A stretch of DNA of 64,000 nt from NCBI GenBank assembly GCA_002189035.1, contig CM007990.1, positions 5,146,001-5,210,000 on the forward strand, written 5' to 3'. A program made the position numbers and the translations under genes. Shown piece after piece: positions 11,085-26,527 of the stretch. The DNA is from Utricularia gibba. Lineage: Eukaryota; Streptophyta; Magnoliopsida; Lamiales; Lentibulariaceae. The notes under the pieces are model-generated. The model worked only from the letters and a program-made list of their open reading frames with translations, did no database searches and was not told the DNA's origin. The first letter of the stretch is position 1, and every line of letters starts with the position of its first letter.

Positions 11085-12993
11085 TCATGAAAATATACTA
11101 AGTTCCAGGAGTTGTACATCATGAAATTGAAAATTATAGATCTGCTTGCATTAAAATGAGAAGCACACGTGTAAGCTTATTGGTAGGATAGCTTGGGACA
11201 CAGTAGTGGAATAAACGTGGTATGAGCACCTGTGGAATTGCACAACATCGAAAGATGACTGGATCCCGCACGGCAGACATATACTTCAAGCAATCATCTA
11301 CATGTGACAGAGCATCCGTAATCATCTCATTCAAGCACTGCACAGCCTTCACAGAGTTTTCTTCATACTTGAAGTCCTACGTTCACAGAGCCAATCAAAA
11401 TTCTCTCCCACAGAATACCATCTTTGTCATTAGAGAATAACCATACCTCAAGTTTCATGGCGTACTTGCTCCAAATCTCACGAGGCCAGAACATACGTGG
11501 CTTTGGCATCTCATTGATATCCTCCAGATAGTCTCTGATAATATTGACTTTCTGAAAGAATTAAGCAAGAAAATCCTTAACAGAAAGCGTCATTCTTCTC
11601 CCACATAGAATGACAAGCTTGTTTAACAGAAGTAGGAAGCATGGTGTACGGTTCTCTGAAATATGGGGAGGGAGAATCATAGATAATTGCCGTGTTTTGA
11701 TCTTATTCATAACACTACTACCACTTCAAACAATCCCAAAATCTAGTATCTTGTACCTGCAGAAAGACACCCATTGCATTAGAGAGAGTATCTGAAGCAA
11801 GATCTTCCCTCCCAGAAGCATGGAAAAGCCTCGACAACCCAAGTGCAACAAGCCCGGACGCATAGTGGCTGTACTCATTTAGATCGTCCACAGTTTCAAT
11901 CTATGAAGTACAAATAATCTCAAACATTTCATGGGTAGCAAAGGCTAGTCAGGCATACACAAGCACATAAACAAATTTCAGAATCATGGCATTAACAAGT
12001 TTGATTATCATGTACCTCCTGGCAAATGAATTTTGCCATTCCAGCCCCACTTCTCATGGTTACATCTTGTATTACCTCCTGAGATCTGCGCATAATGAAT
12101 GCATCAACTTTAGAAAGTGGATACCACAAACAGGCGATTATAACTATAGCTGCACATTTTGCTCACACCTTTTATCAAGCTCCAAAAAAGCAGTCTGAAC
12201 ATGATAGAACTTGTCCATGAGAACTTTGAACTCCTTTGTACCACCTACAAAGAGTAGATTTTACTGAACACTCTCAAGACAGAAAATAGCCGTTGCCAAA
12301 ATGAGGTAAGGAATCCAGAACTCACATGAAAAGTGCCACTCACGGTCGGGCACATGGCGATAAAAATCATTCAAAATAGGCACTTTCACATCTGTTTCAA
12401 TGCTTGTATCGTCCTCTGTTGGACAAGTAAATAACGCGGGAAGCATAATTAAATAGCATGCAAAATGGACTATGCAACCATCAAGACAACGGTTTATGTC
12501 AAAACATGCTTCTTTAACTAACCCAAAGAAATTAACACCAGAAACAGAGGAAATCAATCCATAAGAGCTGAAAAAAAGAAAAGCTTTAGGGGAATCCTAC
12601 CAACAGTGTCCAAAGCACGGAGGACTAAATAGAACACACAAAGCTGCAACAAGGAGACATGAAGTGCTTAATCGATCCATCACTATTTCAATTCAAATAA
12701 ATGTAAAATTTTCATCAAATGCTTTCTACAGTCCACCACCCGCATCAGAAAGCACCATGCTGGCAACACACCCCACACGTCACTGAAAATCCGATGAACT
12801 GAAAACTCACGGTATCCCGAAGATCGGAATCCAACTGGTGGATCACGAGAGCGCAACTTCTAGAAACCTTTTGGAGCATGGTGTAACAAAACCGCCAGTG
12901 TGGCTCCTTGGGGATCTGCTTCTCCACCCTCTTCATTTCCATCTTCAGTTTCAGCAGCGGGTATAATTCGTCCAAATGCTGCAGCATCCCCAT
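11085..12993 (-). pseudogene. SQS: Squalene synthase, copy SQS-3, 3'-truncated
   Basis: Exons 1-8 are intact and in frame (286 codons): 12811-12993, 12601-12643, 12326-12415, 12169-12244, 12016-12085, 11757-11900, 11447-11551 and 11230-11376. Both Asp-rich motifs are kept (DTVEDD, RDYLED). Exons 9-13, encoding the C-terminal helices and membrane anchor, are missing. The start of exon 9 is joined, through about 20 bp of new sequence, to a piece of the 3' UTR (11101-11120) that in SQS-1 lies at 2349-2368. If the exon 9 acceptor is still used, 18 novel residues follow to a TGA at 11085-11087, giving a soluble product of about 304 aa. Sequence type matches SQS-1 ([26 protein letters not shown]). 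Probably non-functional as a synthase. Confidence 0.85.
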
Positions 12994-13622
12994 TCCTCCA
13001 CTCCCCTAACCGACACTCTCGTCCCTGGAGACAAGCCGCTAGAAGCATGGAAAGAAAAACAGGTGCAGAAATGCCCACTGCCGAGTCATCAGCCCCCACC
13101 CCCAGAGAATCCTATCTTCAACCACACCGACGAATGGCGACGTGACTTCCCTCCATTTCTTTGACATATTCAAATCCCAAGACACAAAAAAAAAACTATT
13201 GAATAAAAGTACGAAAAATACTAATCACATAATATTATATGAAAATGTTTCTTCTAGTTCCTTATCCTTCTTCTTCGGGAGTATGCCAAAATATCTACTA
13301 TTTTTTTTATTATTTTTTCAATCTTTTTGGTTGTTTGTCTTTATATGCACTTCCATATCTTCCTTTTTTCAGATTTTGATGTGATTGTTCATGTACAAAA
13401 ACATGTATCTCCTCTTTGTCTTGTTCAACTTTATTCCATTTTTTTCCTAGTGTTGCATGTCATGGTTCCTTGCAGGAATCGAATTGATAATTTACAAAAA
13501 CATAAGTTTACATATCAAATGCTTTTCAAAACACAAAATATGAGAAATTCAACACCATTTAGTGTTTTTTTATTCAATACAAATAGTTTCTCGCGAGAGG
13601 AATCTTCTGCAGCAGCAAATGA
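12994..13622. other. Spacer between SQS-3 and SQS-4
   Basis: Contains the diverged promoter of SQS-3 and the 3' UTR of SQS-4. Segments match the SQS-1/SQS-2 spacer (for example the CTTCCCTCCATTT block near 13146 and the ATACTTCT-rich stretch near 13240). No gene seen. Confidence 0.6.
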
Positions 13623-16336
13623 TCCTGCAGCAAAAACATCAGCTACACAACACAGGAGTGGAGCGAGCTCCTTCTGAAAGAGTCAAACTTACAATAACTG
13701 ATCACTCCATTAGAGTACAAGTAGGCCAGAAACACCGCCAGCAAGATGAGAATGATCGAAACCTGACAATTCAGAACGACACCGAATCACTCTACCAGCA
13801 AACACACTTGATACATGTACAGTGATTATTTGGAAGCCATAAAAACTAACCGAAGATGCACTGATCTGGGGCTTGCTCTCTATGATGTAGGATCTCCTGT
13901 TGGATGCACATATGATTAAAGTTTACTCCAGTTTTATCAAATGGGACAGCAAGATGGTTCCATACCATTGCCTCATGGTTCCCGAGCTCTTGCAGTTTTC
14001 CAGAATGGATTCCAGGCGATCTTTTGTCTTGATTGAATTGGGATCCGCCTCATCAACCTGTATGTTAGCAGAAGAGGTTTCCAGAGCATCATCACAAAAT
14101 CTACAAAGGCCAACTTCAATGGCTAGGAAGATTACCTTGGACTTTAGAACCAGAGAGAAATCATGAAACGCCCCATAAACATCTGAAATCGTGTTGGTTC
14201 TGTAAATGATTTTAGCAGTCAGACCTACCCCAACATCAAACAAGAATAGTTAGAAATAAGAGTCACTTTTAAGGATATGAATGGAGTGAATGTTGGGACA
14301 TGGGAGTCATGATGATCATACCGCGCCTCATTTTCACCACACCTCTGAAAACCTGAAGGTTGTTGTAGCACAAAGCTAAAGTACCAATGGCCATGATCTG
14401 GTTGCATTAGAATGAGAAGCACACGTAAGCTCATCAGTAGGAGAGCTTGGGACACAGTTGTAGAATAAACGTGGTATGAGCACCTGTGGAATTGCACAAA
14501 ATCGAAAGTTGGCTGGATCCCGCAAGGCAGACATATACTTCAAGCAATCATCTACATGTGACAGAGCATTCGTAATCATGTCATTCAAGCACTGCACAGC
14601 CTTGACAGAGTTTTCTTCATACTTGAGATCCTACTTTCAGAAAGCCAAATACAATCAAAATTCTCTTCCACAGAATACCATCTTTGTCATTCGAGAAAAA
14701 ACCATACCTCGAGTTTCACGGCATACTTGCCCCAAATCTCACGAGGCCAGAACATACGTGACTTTGGTATCTCATTGATATCCTCCAGGTAGTCTCTGAT
14801 AATATTGGCTTTCTGAAAGAATTAAGCAAGAAAATCCTTAACAGAAAGCTTCTTTCTTCTCCCATATAGAATGACAAGCTTGTTTAACAAGTATGATTCT
14901 CTGAAATATGGGGAGGGAGAATCATGGATAATTGCCGTGATCTGATCTTATTTATAACACTACCACTACTACTTCATACATTCCTAAAATCTAATATATT
15001 GTACCTGTAGAAACAAACCCATAGAGTTGGATAGAGTATCTGAGGCAAGATCTTCCTTTCCAGAAGCATGGAAAAGCCTCGACAACCCAAGTCCAACAAG
15101 TCCGGCCACATAGTGGCAGTACTCATTGTAATCATCTACAGTTTCAACCTAGGAAGTACAAAAAATCTCAAGCATTTCATGGCTAGCAAAGACTAGTCAG
15201 GCATACACAAGCAGATAAACAAATTTCAGAATCATGTCACTAACAAGTTTGATTATCATGTACCTCCTGGCAAATGAATTTCGCCATTCCAGCACCCATT
15301 CTCATGGTGATATCTTGGATTACCTCCTGATAACTGCACGAAATGAAAGCCTGGACTTCAGACTGTGGGTATCACATAAATAACGATTTAGCATCCACCA
15401 TCAGAATGAAAAGCATCTTTCACCCTCAACGGATTATAACTTTAGCTGCACATTTTGCTCACACCTTTTACCAAGCCCCAAAAAAGCAGTCTGAACATGA
15501 TAGAACTCGTCCATGAGAACTTTGTACTCCTTTGTACCACCTACAAGAGAATAAGAGAGTAGATTTTACTGAACACTCTCAAGACAGAAAATAGCCATTG
15601 CCAATATGAGGTAAGGAATCCAGAACTCACATGAAAAATGCCACTCACGGTCGGCCACATGATGATAAAAATCAATCAAAATAGGCACTTTCACATCCGT
15701 TTCAATGCTTGTATCGTCCTCTATTGGACAAGTAAACAACGAGGGAAGCGTAATTAGCTCAAATGCATTCGGTGCTGAAATTTCAGCACGCAACACCAAA
15801 AAAAAAAAATGATGAGTCCTCTCATAAAAACAAGATGGACTATCCAACGATGAATCGCAAGGGTTTATACCAAAGTTTGCTTCTTTAACCATCCCAAAAA
15901 ATACCCCATTCCGGCCGTAGGGCTTCAGAAATCAATACATAAGAGCAGAAAAAACAAAAGCTTTAGGAGTTGGAATCCTACCAACAGTGTCCAACGCACG
16001 GAGGACTAAATAGAACACGCACACCTGCAACACGGAGACGTAAAGTGCTCAATCGATCCATCACCATTTCAATTCAAATAAATTTACTGTCGCATCAAAT
16101 GATTTCCACGGTAAACCACCCGCATCGAAAAGCACAACAAAACAAAAACTCACGGCATCACGAAGATCGGAATCCAGCTGCTGGATCACGAGAGCGAAAC
16201 TTCTAGAAACCTTATGGAGCATGGTGTAACAAAACCGCCATTGTGGCTCCTTCGGGATCTGCTTCTCCACGCTCTTCATTGCCGTCTTCAGTCTCAGCAT
16301 CGGGTATAATTCGTCCAAATGCTGCAGCATCCCCAT
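13623..16336 (-). CDS. SQS: Squalene synthase, copy SQS-4
   Basis: Most upstream copy and the one closest to the family consensus. Intact 410-aa frame. Exons: 16154-16336, 15982-16024, 15631-15720, 15465-15540, 15264-15333, 15005-15148, 14708-14812, 14484-14630, 14322-14397, 14136-14224, 13966-14057, 13851-13896, 13693-13762 and 13623-13624. Motifs are [19 protein letters not shown] and IIRDYLED. The C-terminal anchor reads [18 protein letters not shown]. Exon 2 starts [13 protein letters not shown], as in most plant enzymes. An indel in the terminal 68-nt intron would shift the read-through tail relative to SQS-1 and SQS-2, while the spliced C-terminus is unchanged. This is the best candidate for the ancestral housekeeping gene. 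Confidence 0.92.
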
Positions 16337-17517
16337 TCTTCCACTCCCCTAACTTACACCCTCGCCCCCTCCCCCTGAATCCTTGAACCCAGAAATAGGA
16401 AAAGCAAACAGCAGCGCAAATGCCCAACTGCCCAGTCAGCGCGCTGTTGGAAAGTCGCCCCCCCCCCCCCCCTGCCCCGCAGAGAATTCAACCTTCAACA
16501 ACGCCAACGAATGACAACCGTTGCCGATAACTCTGACCCGAGGAACAACTGCGGTTTTTTTAATTCGTTTTTCATCACTTATTACATTAATTTCTGTATT
16601 AAAAAAAAGATCTTTTTTTCCTTTTGTCCTCGTCCTCCAGGTTGAACTTCGGGAGTTCTAAATGGGAGGCGTATTTGACTGAGGGCTGACCCGGTCAACA
16701 TTGACTAGTCAAACCATATGGGCTTCAAATTCAAAAAAATTTTAATTTCAAATTACCAATTATTATTTTTATATTAATTGATAAATTCGCTTATATTCTT
16801 TTTGCAAGTTAACCTGATTAAGAAGATATTAGGGTTACGTGATAGAGGAATAGTTTATGTTACTATTTGGATGTACTAAATATTGTACACTATAACGTAA
16901 ATCCCAATTAACATATTTTTATCAGGCGGCATTTAATAAAGACGTCAACGCCAATTAATAGTTTTTGGAATATGGGAGACTTTCAGCACCCCTCGTCAAA
17001 TTACGTCAACCGAGTTTTTATTTTATTTATTTATAGAGAATTTATTTCACCTTAAATTAAAACACACGAAAAACAAAAAAGAGTTGTCCTGAAATCGCAT
17101 CAAAAGAGGTTTGGGGAATGATTGACGGCGCAGTGAAAACAGTCAAATCCCACAGTAAAAAAAAGTTGGTAGGGGCGATCACCGTAAATTTTGAATTCGT
17201 GGTAAATTTCAAATAAAATGATGAGATTCGCAAGAATTTGGGGGGAACAAATTTAAAATTTTGGGATCATTTTTCATAGAGGGGTGCTGATCTCCTTTTT
17301 GTATAGTTGTATCTGAGAGTTAAACCTACCATGGACTCATCGTCTCAGAGATAGCAGCCAATGCCATATGTCACCACTACCGAGTTTGCAAGGATGAACT
17401 ACATGCAGTTGAGCAGGAAGGCCAAAGGACGGGGCATGATGATCGCTGCGCAGATCCGGGAAGCTCCTTTCTTTCAAATCCCTGGGCTTTCTTTTTTGTT
17501 CTTGGGTAGGCTAGGGA
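16337..17517. other. Intergenic: SQS-4 promoter and AT-rich spacer
   Basis: The SQS-4 5' flank contains an unbroken run of about 15 C (16458-16472). The remainder to 17.3 kb is AT-rich without recognisable genes. A 57-codon open frame (17361-17534 +) overlaps the 3' end of the next gene in antisense and is discussed under findings. Confidence 0.6.
16458..16472. repeat. Poly-C run, about 15 bp
   Basis: A homopolymer C tract upstream of SQS-4. Its length is likely to be unreliable in any assembly. Confidence 0.8.
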
Positions 17518-18619
17518 TTAGGGATTATGATTAGCAGCACGTTTTCCTGGGAACCCTCCTCGCCGGTTTCCCACCAGCGCCACAGAAGTTTTCTGTCCCG
17601 TCCCATCCCTCGCCGGCGTAAAGCTTACAGGAAGAAACTCGTCACTTTCACAATCGAATATGGACTCCGAGAAGTGCTTCACCAACGCCTCCTTCCCCTA
17701 CAAAGTATGCATGAAATGAAAAGCTGTGAAACTGTTGGGGGATGGCGGCCTCGGAAAAGGAAGCGAGAGCGGGACCTGGACTTTCGCGGAGACGACTTCG
17801 ATCTTCTTGTGCCAGTTGTCTCGGACGGGGAGGCAGCTCCACTCTTTGGAATGGAAGGCCTGGAAAAAGTTCCATGCTGATAGGGTGTTGGTGAAGTTGA
17901 CGAAGGCAAACCCTCTGCTTTTTCTAGTTCTGTGGATGCATGAATCATGGATTCAGACGAGAGCTAAAGGGTTTGAGTTTCAACTATTTGTATACCTGAA
18001 ATCAATTGGCAAGTAGACAAAATCATAACCACAGACAACACCCAGATCTGATTCTTTGCTGTTTTGTGTGACACAGAAGGAATCGATGACCGAAATCAGC
18101 TCTGTGCGGCTGTAGAAAAACCAGCAAGATGGAAACAAATCAGTAAAAAAAAGAACAGAACAATTTGACAAGGAAAGAAGAGAAAAGAAGAAAATACGCG
18201 CAATCATAAGGTATGTTCTTGATCATGACTGTTGTTTTACTGTCTTCTCGAGCAAGCGGCACGGTCTCGTGCGGGGTGATCACTTTCCGTATGCTGTCAT
18301 CTCGTGTGAGAAACCCTAGACGACCTTTCTCGTTTCGTCCTTTCAATCTGCTTCCTCGAGATGGTTTCTTCGCCTCCCAGGTGTATCCAGAAGCCGCTTG
18401 GCGATGGGGTTTCTCGAACGGAGGAAGCGGCGGTGAGAGAGAATGGAGATGGTAGTAGCGCGGGAGTTCGTAAAAGGAGGAGTGCTGCGCGAAGAGAAGA
18501 GTAGGAGAAGACGGCGGCGGGAGGTAGTCGACGTTGAAGGCGGCGCATGGAGGAAGCGAGAAGATGAGGGCGGAGGATGGACTGAATTCCGGTGCACCGG
18601 GGTTCAAGCGGCGTGGCAT
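17518..18619 (-). CDS. Mei2-type C-terminal RRM protein with PAM2 motif (MCT-like)
   Basis: RNA-binding protein of the plant group that keeps only the Mei2-like C-terminal RRM. Exons: 18198-18619, 17996-18109, 17776-17914 and 17518-17697; 284 aa. The start is the ATG at 18619; the frame remains open upstream, but its candidate start there is GTG. Residues 1-14 (MPRRLNPGAPEFSP) match the PAM2 consensus LNPxAxEFxP, which binds the MLLE domain of poly(A)-binding protein. A low-complexity Ser/Pro/Arg stretch follows. The RRM begins TTVMIKNIPYDCARTELI (RNP2-like), continues through YDFVYLPIDFR and contains GFAFVNFTN (RNP1). A basic Gly/Arg tail ends GGFPGKRAANHNP. Relatives (TEL and OML proteins) act in meristem and leaf initiation; that role is inferred here. 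Divergent from the IQD gene, about 740 bp between starts. Confidence 0.85.
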
Positions 18620-19359
18620 ATTTCTCGGTGTCCGTGGCGAAGACGCAAAGCGACGCACGGGTTAAACTCAGCCGGAGAAGATAATTCCGACTTATCTTAT
18701 TTAATTTTAACCACGATATTTATAGCTGTATTTTTATTTTTTAACCGACTTATCTTCTATTTAAAAATAATATTGAATATAATTCTTTATTAATCGAAAA
18801 TATTTCAATATTTTTTTAAAAGAAATTCCAAATGATTTAATAATTAATGTGAAAATTGAGTAATCGATGGTTGGGGTGGGCCAAGCCCATCTGGAAAGTG
18901 ACCGTTGGGAACAAGAAATACGATAACCGGCAAGGTGGGCCCATGATCCTGATAACACGGCCCCACCACTGGAACAACCAGCTATGAGTGATGGGAGTCG
19001 GATTGGATTGCGTTGCTTTTCAACCGCTCTGCGTTCGGGAGGAGATCTGTTATCCGCATTCCAAAGCTTTTCGCGCTTTTGTCTGCTTCCTTTTTTGGCA
19101 GAGGGATTCTTGGAGATCTGGGCCACGCTACTCAGGTGATTGTTCGGGTGATCCGATTCGGAATGCTTCTGTTTTTGTCTGATTCGGTGTGCATTAGACT
19201 TCTTTGTATGATGTGGGTCGTGGATGAATTGGGGTATTGGAATCTTTTGACAGGATCTGAGTGACTTTAGATTTGATTGGTTCTGTTGTGAATTTGACTG
19301 ATGAGCAATGCATGGGATGATTTTGTTTCCAGAGAGGAAGGTTTGGTGATGATTGAAGA
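18620..19359. promoter_or_regulatory. Bidirectional intergenic region between MCT-like and IQD genes
   Basis: The 740 bp between two divergent start codons must hold both promoters and 5' UTRs. 18690-18850 is AT-rich. 19326-19359 directly precedes the IQD ATG and may include the acceptor of a 5' UTR intron (TTTGTTTCCAG at 19322-19332). No other element is clear. Confidence 0.45.
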
Positions 19360-21248
19360 ATGGGGAGGAAGATCGGATGGTTATCGAAAGTAAAGAAGGC
19401 TCTCAGTCACGATTCCAAGCGAAAAAAGGCTGAGGTTTGTATGATCTTTTATAGTTTTATTGGCTGCGCAATCCTTTGAACTGCTTTCTTCTTCCTTCCA
19501 GAGGACGAAGGTGGAATGTGATGTAACAGAGAAAGAAAAGCCGTCGGTGAATGTAGATCCACTTACTGAAGTGCCTCTTCCTCCTTTTGTGCCACAAGTA
19601 ACTGAAGAGGCGAAGGTTGAGTTTGAGAATGAGCAGACGGTTCAAGCTCACTCTGTTTCGGATGTAACCGCTGAAGCAGTTGATGCTGCAGCTTCGGATT
19701 CAGAGGTTGCCGCAATTGACTCTCAACAAGCTGCATCTACACAATTGACAGGAAAACTGAAGCGCGAAGTCGCAGCAGTGCGAATCCAGAATGCCTTCCG
19801 AAATTATAAGGTCGTCCCGAATATTCAGTAATCATGGGTGGATTTTGAAGGATTATTGGTGTTGATACTGTTTAAATCATTGTTATTATCATTATCAGGC
19901 TAGAAAGGAGCTAAGGACTCATAGGGGGCTAGCCAGGCTCAAGTCCCTTGTTGAGGGACCGTTTGTAAAACGCCAAACTTCAAGCACCTTGAAAAGCATG
20001 CAAGCTCTGTCCCGTGTGCAGTCTCAGATTCAGTCAACAAGGATCCGAATGTTGGAGGAGAACCGGGCACTTCAGAGACAGCTCCTGCAGAAACGTGCAC
20101 AGGAGCTAGAGAGCATGAAAGTTAGTTTTGGCTGCAATTTTATTAATATTTCGCGCTATTCAGGTGCTAACGTTAATCAAATCACTAGTAACTGGTTCAG
20201 TCCTTTTGATGAGTCATTGGTTAGTGTGGATCACGTGTGCTTGTTCAGATGGATTATTTTCCTTGAATGATGGTGCTGAACTTTTTTCAACTTTTGATGT
20301 CATCTTGTCCACTGTCATTGAAAAAAAAAAATCTTGCCCACTGTTTGTAAATGTATGTGTTGCCCTTTTCCAGATTGGTGAGGATTGGGATGACAGCCTG
20401 CGATCAAAAGAGAAGATTGAGGAGAATTTGCTGCAGAAGTATGAAGCTGCAATGAGACGAGAAAGGGCACTTGCGTATTCATATACTCATCAGGTACTGC
20501 TCTGCATTACACATCATTGAACTTAAGAGTAACCGGACAGGATTCAGATGCAGTAGTTGCCTTTCATAGATTCTGAAACTGGGGTACCTGGTTAATGTCT
20601 TCTTCTCATGAATAGCAAACATGGAAGAAATGTCCAAGACCTATCAACTTATTGTTCATGGACCCGATGAATCTCCAATGGGGCTGGAGCTGGCTAGAAA
20701 GATGGATGGTTCCCACGTCAGTTGAGTCGACAAAGAGCATAGCGGAAAGGGATCTCAATGGTGATCCACCATCAACCGAAAACATTAGTGCAGGAGAAAT
20801 CACCAAGTCTTTTGCTCGCCATCAGCTGAACTCCAAGACCAATCCGTCTACTCCTGCCAGCCAAAAGCTGGGTCCTGCCACCCATTCTTCACCTGCAAAT
20901 TCTTCGTCAAAGATGACCGGGAGAAAAATAAAGACTGGCAGCCCAAAACAGAGCCTGGCAAATCAAGATGATGATTCAAAAAGCAGCACTTTAAGTGTTC
21001 ATTCTGACAGGAACAGGAGGAGCTCAATACCTGGCTCTTCGATGGATGATGCTGAAAGCATGGGCAGCTCCCCTTCTGTTCCAAGTTACATGGCAACCAC
21101 CCACTCAGCAAAAGCCAAGTTGAAGTTGCCAAGTAGTCCCTTGGGAGTGGAAAATAGGCGCCCATTGGAGAAGGCAGCAACTGTTCCTCCCAAGAAACGA
21201 CTTTCCTTTCCTCCATCACCATCAAGGCCTCGGAAGGTCGAGGCATGA
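19360..21248 (+). CDS. IQ67-domain (IQD) calmodulin-binding protein
   Basis: Plant IQD scaffold that binds calmodulin and associates with microtubules. Exons: 19360-19434, 19502-19810, 19899-20120, 20374-20493 and 20616-21248; 452 aa, all phases consistent. The N terminus is basic (MGRKIGWLSKVKKALSHDSK). The IQ67 region spans about residues 108-175: EVAAVRIQNAFRNYKARKEL carries the first IQ motif, split by the phase-0 intron typical of the family, followed by RLKSLVEG and the SMQALSRVQSQIQSTR segment. The next conserved block has FMDPMNLQWGWSWLERWM. The C terminus is Ser/Pro/Lys-rich and ends near PPSPSRPRKVEA. Closest in style to the IQD2/IQD3 group. Same direction as MCM4, 480 bp downstream. 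Confidence 0.92.
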
Positions 21249-21729
21249 CTCCCTTTCTGAGAATGAGATTCTCTGTTGAAGGTTGGTTCATCTCCTCCCA
21301 CCCTGATTTCTTTGAAAACAATGGGCATCAGAGCAAAGGTTGAGAGGGTCGCAAATCACGTTTATCTCCTTGTATGTATTATGTATCCATTGTTTGAGAG
21401 TTTGCTTTCAATAGCTTGTCTGAATCAGTGAGTTATTCATCTGTTGTAAGTTTCTTTGAGTTGTATGAGTAAACTGGAAGTTGTTCCATAAATGTATAAT
21501 TTATTATTTTTTTTTCTCCTGGAATACATTTGTTTAAGGTATGGAGGCCCAATTTTTAATTAAGAAAACTGAAAGGGCCCAGCCCACAAGGTAAAAGCCC
21601 AGAGGGTTTACCTAAGTCGTTGGCGCCACATTCCCACAAGAGTTTCCCGCCAAAACCAACGTCACTGATCTTCATTGCGGACACTTTGCTTCTCTAACAG
21701 TGGTGCTTTCTCCTACTGGTTTGGCGACA
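21249..21729. promoter_or_regulatory. IQD 3' UTR and MCM4 promoter
   Basis: Contains the IQD 3' end and the MCM4 promoter. Site II-type elements occur on the plus strand (GGCCCA near 21547; GGGCCCAGCCCA near 21577). These are typical of promoters of dividing-cell and housekeeping genes. Confidence 0.6.
21620..21651 (+). promoter_or_regulatory. Paired E2F-like sites upstream of MCM4
   Basis: TTTCCCGCC at 21643-21651 is a perfect E2F consensus, and TTGGCGCC lies at 21620-21627, about 80-110 bp before the ATG. Plant MCM genes are known E2F targets in G1/S. Confidence 0.7.
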
Positions 21730-25889
<4,160 letters not shown>

Positions 25890-26527
25890 AAGCTGCTAAA
25901 TACGCATTCTTCCTCTTCCTGTACATGTGCGGTGGCCTTGTCTCCGCATTTGGCTCAGATTTCTCAGCTTCCGTCCAATGAAAGCGATCCAGAAGACGTG
26001 CTCTGCCTCCTACCTACAAGCCCCAGGAGGATCGCCAGATGTCGAACACAGAAATCGGTGTTTGTTTGACAGTTGAAAAAACAAGGTGAAAATGCAAGTC
26101 CTGGATTTAAACTACTACTAGTACCGCACCGCGGCGCCTTCGCCTTCACCTTCACCATTGTTGAAGGTGCTCCTCCACAGCGGGTTCGGGTTTCCGAGCT
26201 GGAGGCTTCTGTTGCTTCCGCCGATCATCATCCACTCGGATTCTTTCAAGTTTCAAAACGCCCAATCGATTGCGACTTAATAGGATATTAACATGTAGGA
26301 TCGCTCCTGCAATTTATTATTAATTAACACAACTCACTCGAATAATTGTAATTAGTAAGAGTATAAATATTCAGAATTTATTTATACTTCGGACATATTT
26401 AATTTGAAAACACACATCATGTAAGTTTTATTAATAAAATATAATTTTTTTTATCTGTTTTAATATACTTGAAAAGTAATAAAAAAAATAATAAATATGG
26501 AATCCAAGTCTCGATATACACTGCACA
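25890..26527. other. Intergenic between convergent MCM4 and RBR ligase genes
   Basis: Holds the two 3' ends. 26300-26520 is AT-rich, consistent with terminators or polyadenylation regions on both strands. No other gene seen. Confidence 0.6.

Larger units (their letters stand above)
2330..16336 (-). repeat. Tandem array of four squalene synthase genes
   Basis: Four copies of one gene lie head to tail on the minus strand. Their ATGs are at 5110, 9123, 12993 and 16336, giving steps of 4.0, 3.9 and 3.3 kb. Exon lengths are the same in all copies, and introns, UTRs and promoter pieces are also recognisably shared. Copies 1 and 3 share one sequence type from exon 6 onward and copies 2 and 4 another. 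Copies 1 and 2, however, are almost identical upstream of their ATG (5111-5250 and 9124-9263). This fits duplication of a two-gene unit followed by exchange or gene conversion. Later changes include an insertion upstream of copy 1 and loss of exons 9-13 from copy 3 beside a 1.6-kb AT-rich segment. Confidence 0.9.

Noticed and set aside
2330-16336. Triterpene biosynthetic gene cluster
   Set aside because: No oxidosqualene cyclase, squalene epoxidase, P450 or glycosyltransferase lies within the window; the array is a single-family duplication.
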